A DNA stretch of 64,000 nt, taken from IMG/VR virus record IMGVR_UViG_3300022696_000117, positions 18,156 to 82,155 of that record; one strand, written 5' to 3'. Origin of the DNA: a virus. Positions 63,161 to 64,000 of this stretch are shown here, in pieces (the stretch's first letter is position 1; every line of letters starts with the position of its first letter). The notes under the pieces are model-generated. The model did no database searches and was not told the origin of the DNA. It worked only from the letters and a program-made list of their open reading frames with translations. The position numbers and the translations under genes are program-made.

Positions 63161-63365
63161 GATACCTCCCGTCAGACCAAGCATCCAGCATGTTGGAAAT
63201 CCCGACCAGGGCATTCAGGTCCCTGCGGTCCACGACAAGCTGGATGTAGTTTTCGTTTTCCGGTTCTTTAAACTCGAGCTGCGCCAGGTCGGCCAGCTCA
63301 CCCAAGGCTTTTCGCTGTTCCTCCAGTTCTTCGAAGTCACAGTTTCCGATTACCAATATATCCAT
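63135..63365 (-). CDS. Small hypothetical protein
   Basis: A 76-residue acidic protein with ILVIGNCDFEELEEQRKALGELA and beta-rich FVVDR-like segments. GGGAGGGG precedes the ATG. The function is not known; it overlaps the next gene by about 25 bases. Confidence 0.65.
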   Translation of the reverse strand: MDILVIGNCDFEELEEQRKALGELADLAQLEFKEPENENYIQLVVDRRDLNALVGISNMLDAWSDGRYHEIHRSSL

Positions 63366-63375
63366 GATCCCCTCC

Positions 63376-63540
63376 CTACGGCCCCGGCAATATCAGGCCA
63401 TAATGATGTGCAAAGATAATGTACCCGAACAAAACTCCGAGTACGAAAGTTACGATGTACGCGATCGCCTTATCTATCAAGTAGCTCCCGCAGTCTTCGT
63501 AATCCTGCGGGGCTATCATCGGCCTTCTGAACCTTGCCAT
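63376..63540 (-). CDS. Small membrane protein
   Basis: A 54-residue protein from the ATG ending at 63540 behind AGGAGG. One membrane helix of about 20 residues (IAYIVTFVLGVLFGYIIFA) is preceded by a short cytoplasmic part. Small single-helix phage membrane proteins may be pinholins or host-interaction peptides; no evidence distinguishes them. Confidence 0.6.
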   Translation of the reverse strand: MARFRRPMIAPQDYEDCGSYLIDKAIAYIVTFVLGVLFGYIIFAHHYGLILPGP

Positions 63541-63757
63541 TCCCAACCTCCTGGTTCGCTGTTTCAAAGTCGAGCGCCACTTCCGGGCACCCGGCGATTG
63601 CCCTTTCATGTATCCGGCCCGGGACTCCGGCCTGCCAACTGGCCTCCAGTGTCATGGCCGAAACGAACAAACCCCGCATCCGGAGGGTGTAAAGGACTTT
63701 CTTCTGGAGCGGGGTCAGTTTGAATTTCGGGGGCTCGGGCTTGCGCCGCTTTTTCAT
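63470..63757 (-). CDS. Small basic hypothetical protein
   Basis: A 95-residue protein with a basic KKRRKPEPPKF start, then LTPLQKKVLYTLRMRG in a winged-helix-like pattern and an acidic end. It overlaps the small membrane gene by 71 bases in another frame and starts at ATGA overlapping the next gene's stop. It may bind nucleic acid. Confidence 0.6.
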   Translation of the reverse strand: MKKRRKPEPPKFKLTPLQKKVLYTLRMRGLFVSAMTLEASWQAGVPGRIHERAIAGCPEVALDFETANQEVGNGKVQKADDSPAGLRRLRELLDR

Positions 63758-63972
63758 GCCGCCTCCTGCCCCACGTAGCCGGCCATCGCCGCCAAGATGT
63801 CGTCGGCGGATTTGGCTGCTTCCTTTCGAACGCCTTTGTCCTCCTTGATATCCCGATCTTTGTAGCCGCAGAGCTTCACCTCTACGGCCCGCCGCATATC
63901 TTCGAGTTTCGGATCGTCGGTCAAGTTCAGCTTCGGCAGGAGATCCACCAGCTCCTGAATGTTTCCGATCAT
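63754..63972 (-). CDS. Small hypothetical protein at right edge
   Basis: A 72-residue acidic/basic mixed helical protein (EDKGVRKEAAKSADDILAAM). Its ATG may overlap an upstream stop (CCATGA), so another gene probably continues past the window. No strong ribosome site is seen. Confidence 0.6.
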   Translation of the reverse strand: MIGNIQELVDLLPKLNLTDDPKLEDMRRAVEVKLCGYKDRDIKEDKGVRKEAAKSADDILAAMAGYVGQEAA

Positions 63973-64000
63973 GGTGCTCTGGAACCCCTGGTCGGGGATG

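Noticed and set aside
63970-64000. Partial upstream gene at right edge
   Set aside because: A CCATGA overlap hints at it, but only about nine codons are visible, too few to support a call.

Overview
The window reads as 64 kb of a temperate, long-tailed (siphovirus-type) bacteriophage. The evidence is a full virion gene set (large terminase, portal, protease/scaffold, capsid, connectors, tail tube, frameshifted tail chaperones, a giant tape measure and tail-tip proteins), a tyrosine integrase beside a tRNA-derived attP, and an HTH regulator at a divergent promoter. The host is a bacterium with ordinary Shine-Dalgarno signals and sigma70-like promoters. The T4-type lysozyme suggests a Gram-negative host, but the species cannot be named. 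The integrase/attP region is followed directly by large terminase and the virion genes, not by host DNA, so this looks like the excised (viral) arrangement rather than an integrated prophage.

Layout. (1) 1-7821, minus strand: a tightly coupled early operon with primase-helicase, several small zinc-ribbon proteins, a DnaQ-like exonuclease, a GH24 lysozyme, SSB and an HNH protein. (2) 7822-8763: control region with a small HTH regulator, divergent promoters, four 12-bp tandem repeats and a TTTCCC-N4-GGGAAA palindrome placed in a promoter spacer. (3) 8764-20423, plus strand: replication/recombination operon with HU-like protein, a possible annealing protein, a Rad50/SMC-like ATPase divided into two genes, UvrD-like and SF2 helicases, a phospholipase A2-like protein, an excisionase-like protein and integrase. 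(4) 20424-20825: attP (3' half of a tRNA-Arg) flanked by ATTGCAA arm-type repeats, then two operator-like palindromes. (5) 20826-22661, plus: large terminase.

(6) 57968-22662, minus strand: a 35-kb virion operon in the order portal, protease/scaffold, decoration, capsid, connectors, a fiber-like accessory cassette, tail terminator, tail tube, chaperones G/GT, a ~3,507-residue tape measure with about 23 copies of a ~37-residue repeat, then tail-tip proteins including a CAP-domain and an OB-fold protein. (7) 57969-58249: promoter and operator for the virion operon plus two tandem terminators ending the next operon. (8) 63972-58250, minus: small accessory genes, a VWA/metallopeptidase protein and a second tyrosine recombinase.

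Related TTCCC/GGGAA palindromes recur in at least seven intergenic regions (about 5.24, 7.89, 8.54, 20.72, 20.79, 44.30 and 58.05 kb), several inside putative promoter spacers. This suggests that one phage regulator controls early, terminase, chaperone/tail and portal transcription. That regulon, the divided Rad50-like pair and the repeat-expanded tape measure are the most notable items here.
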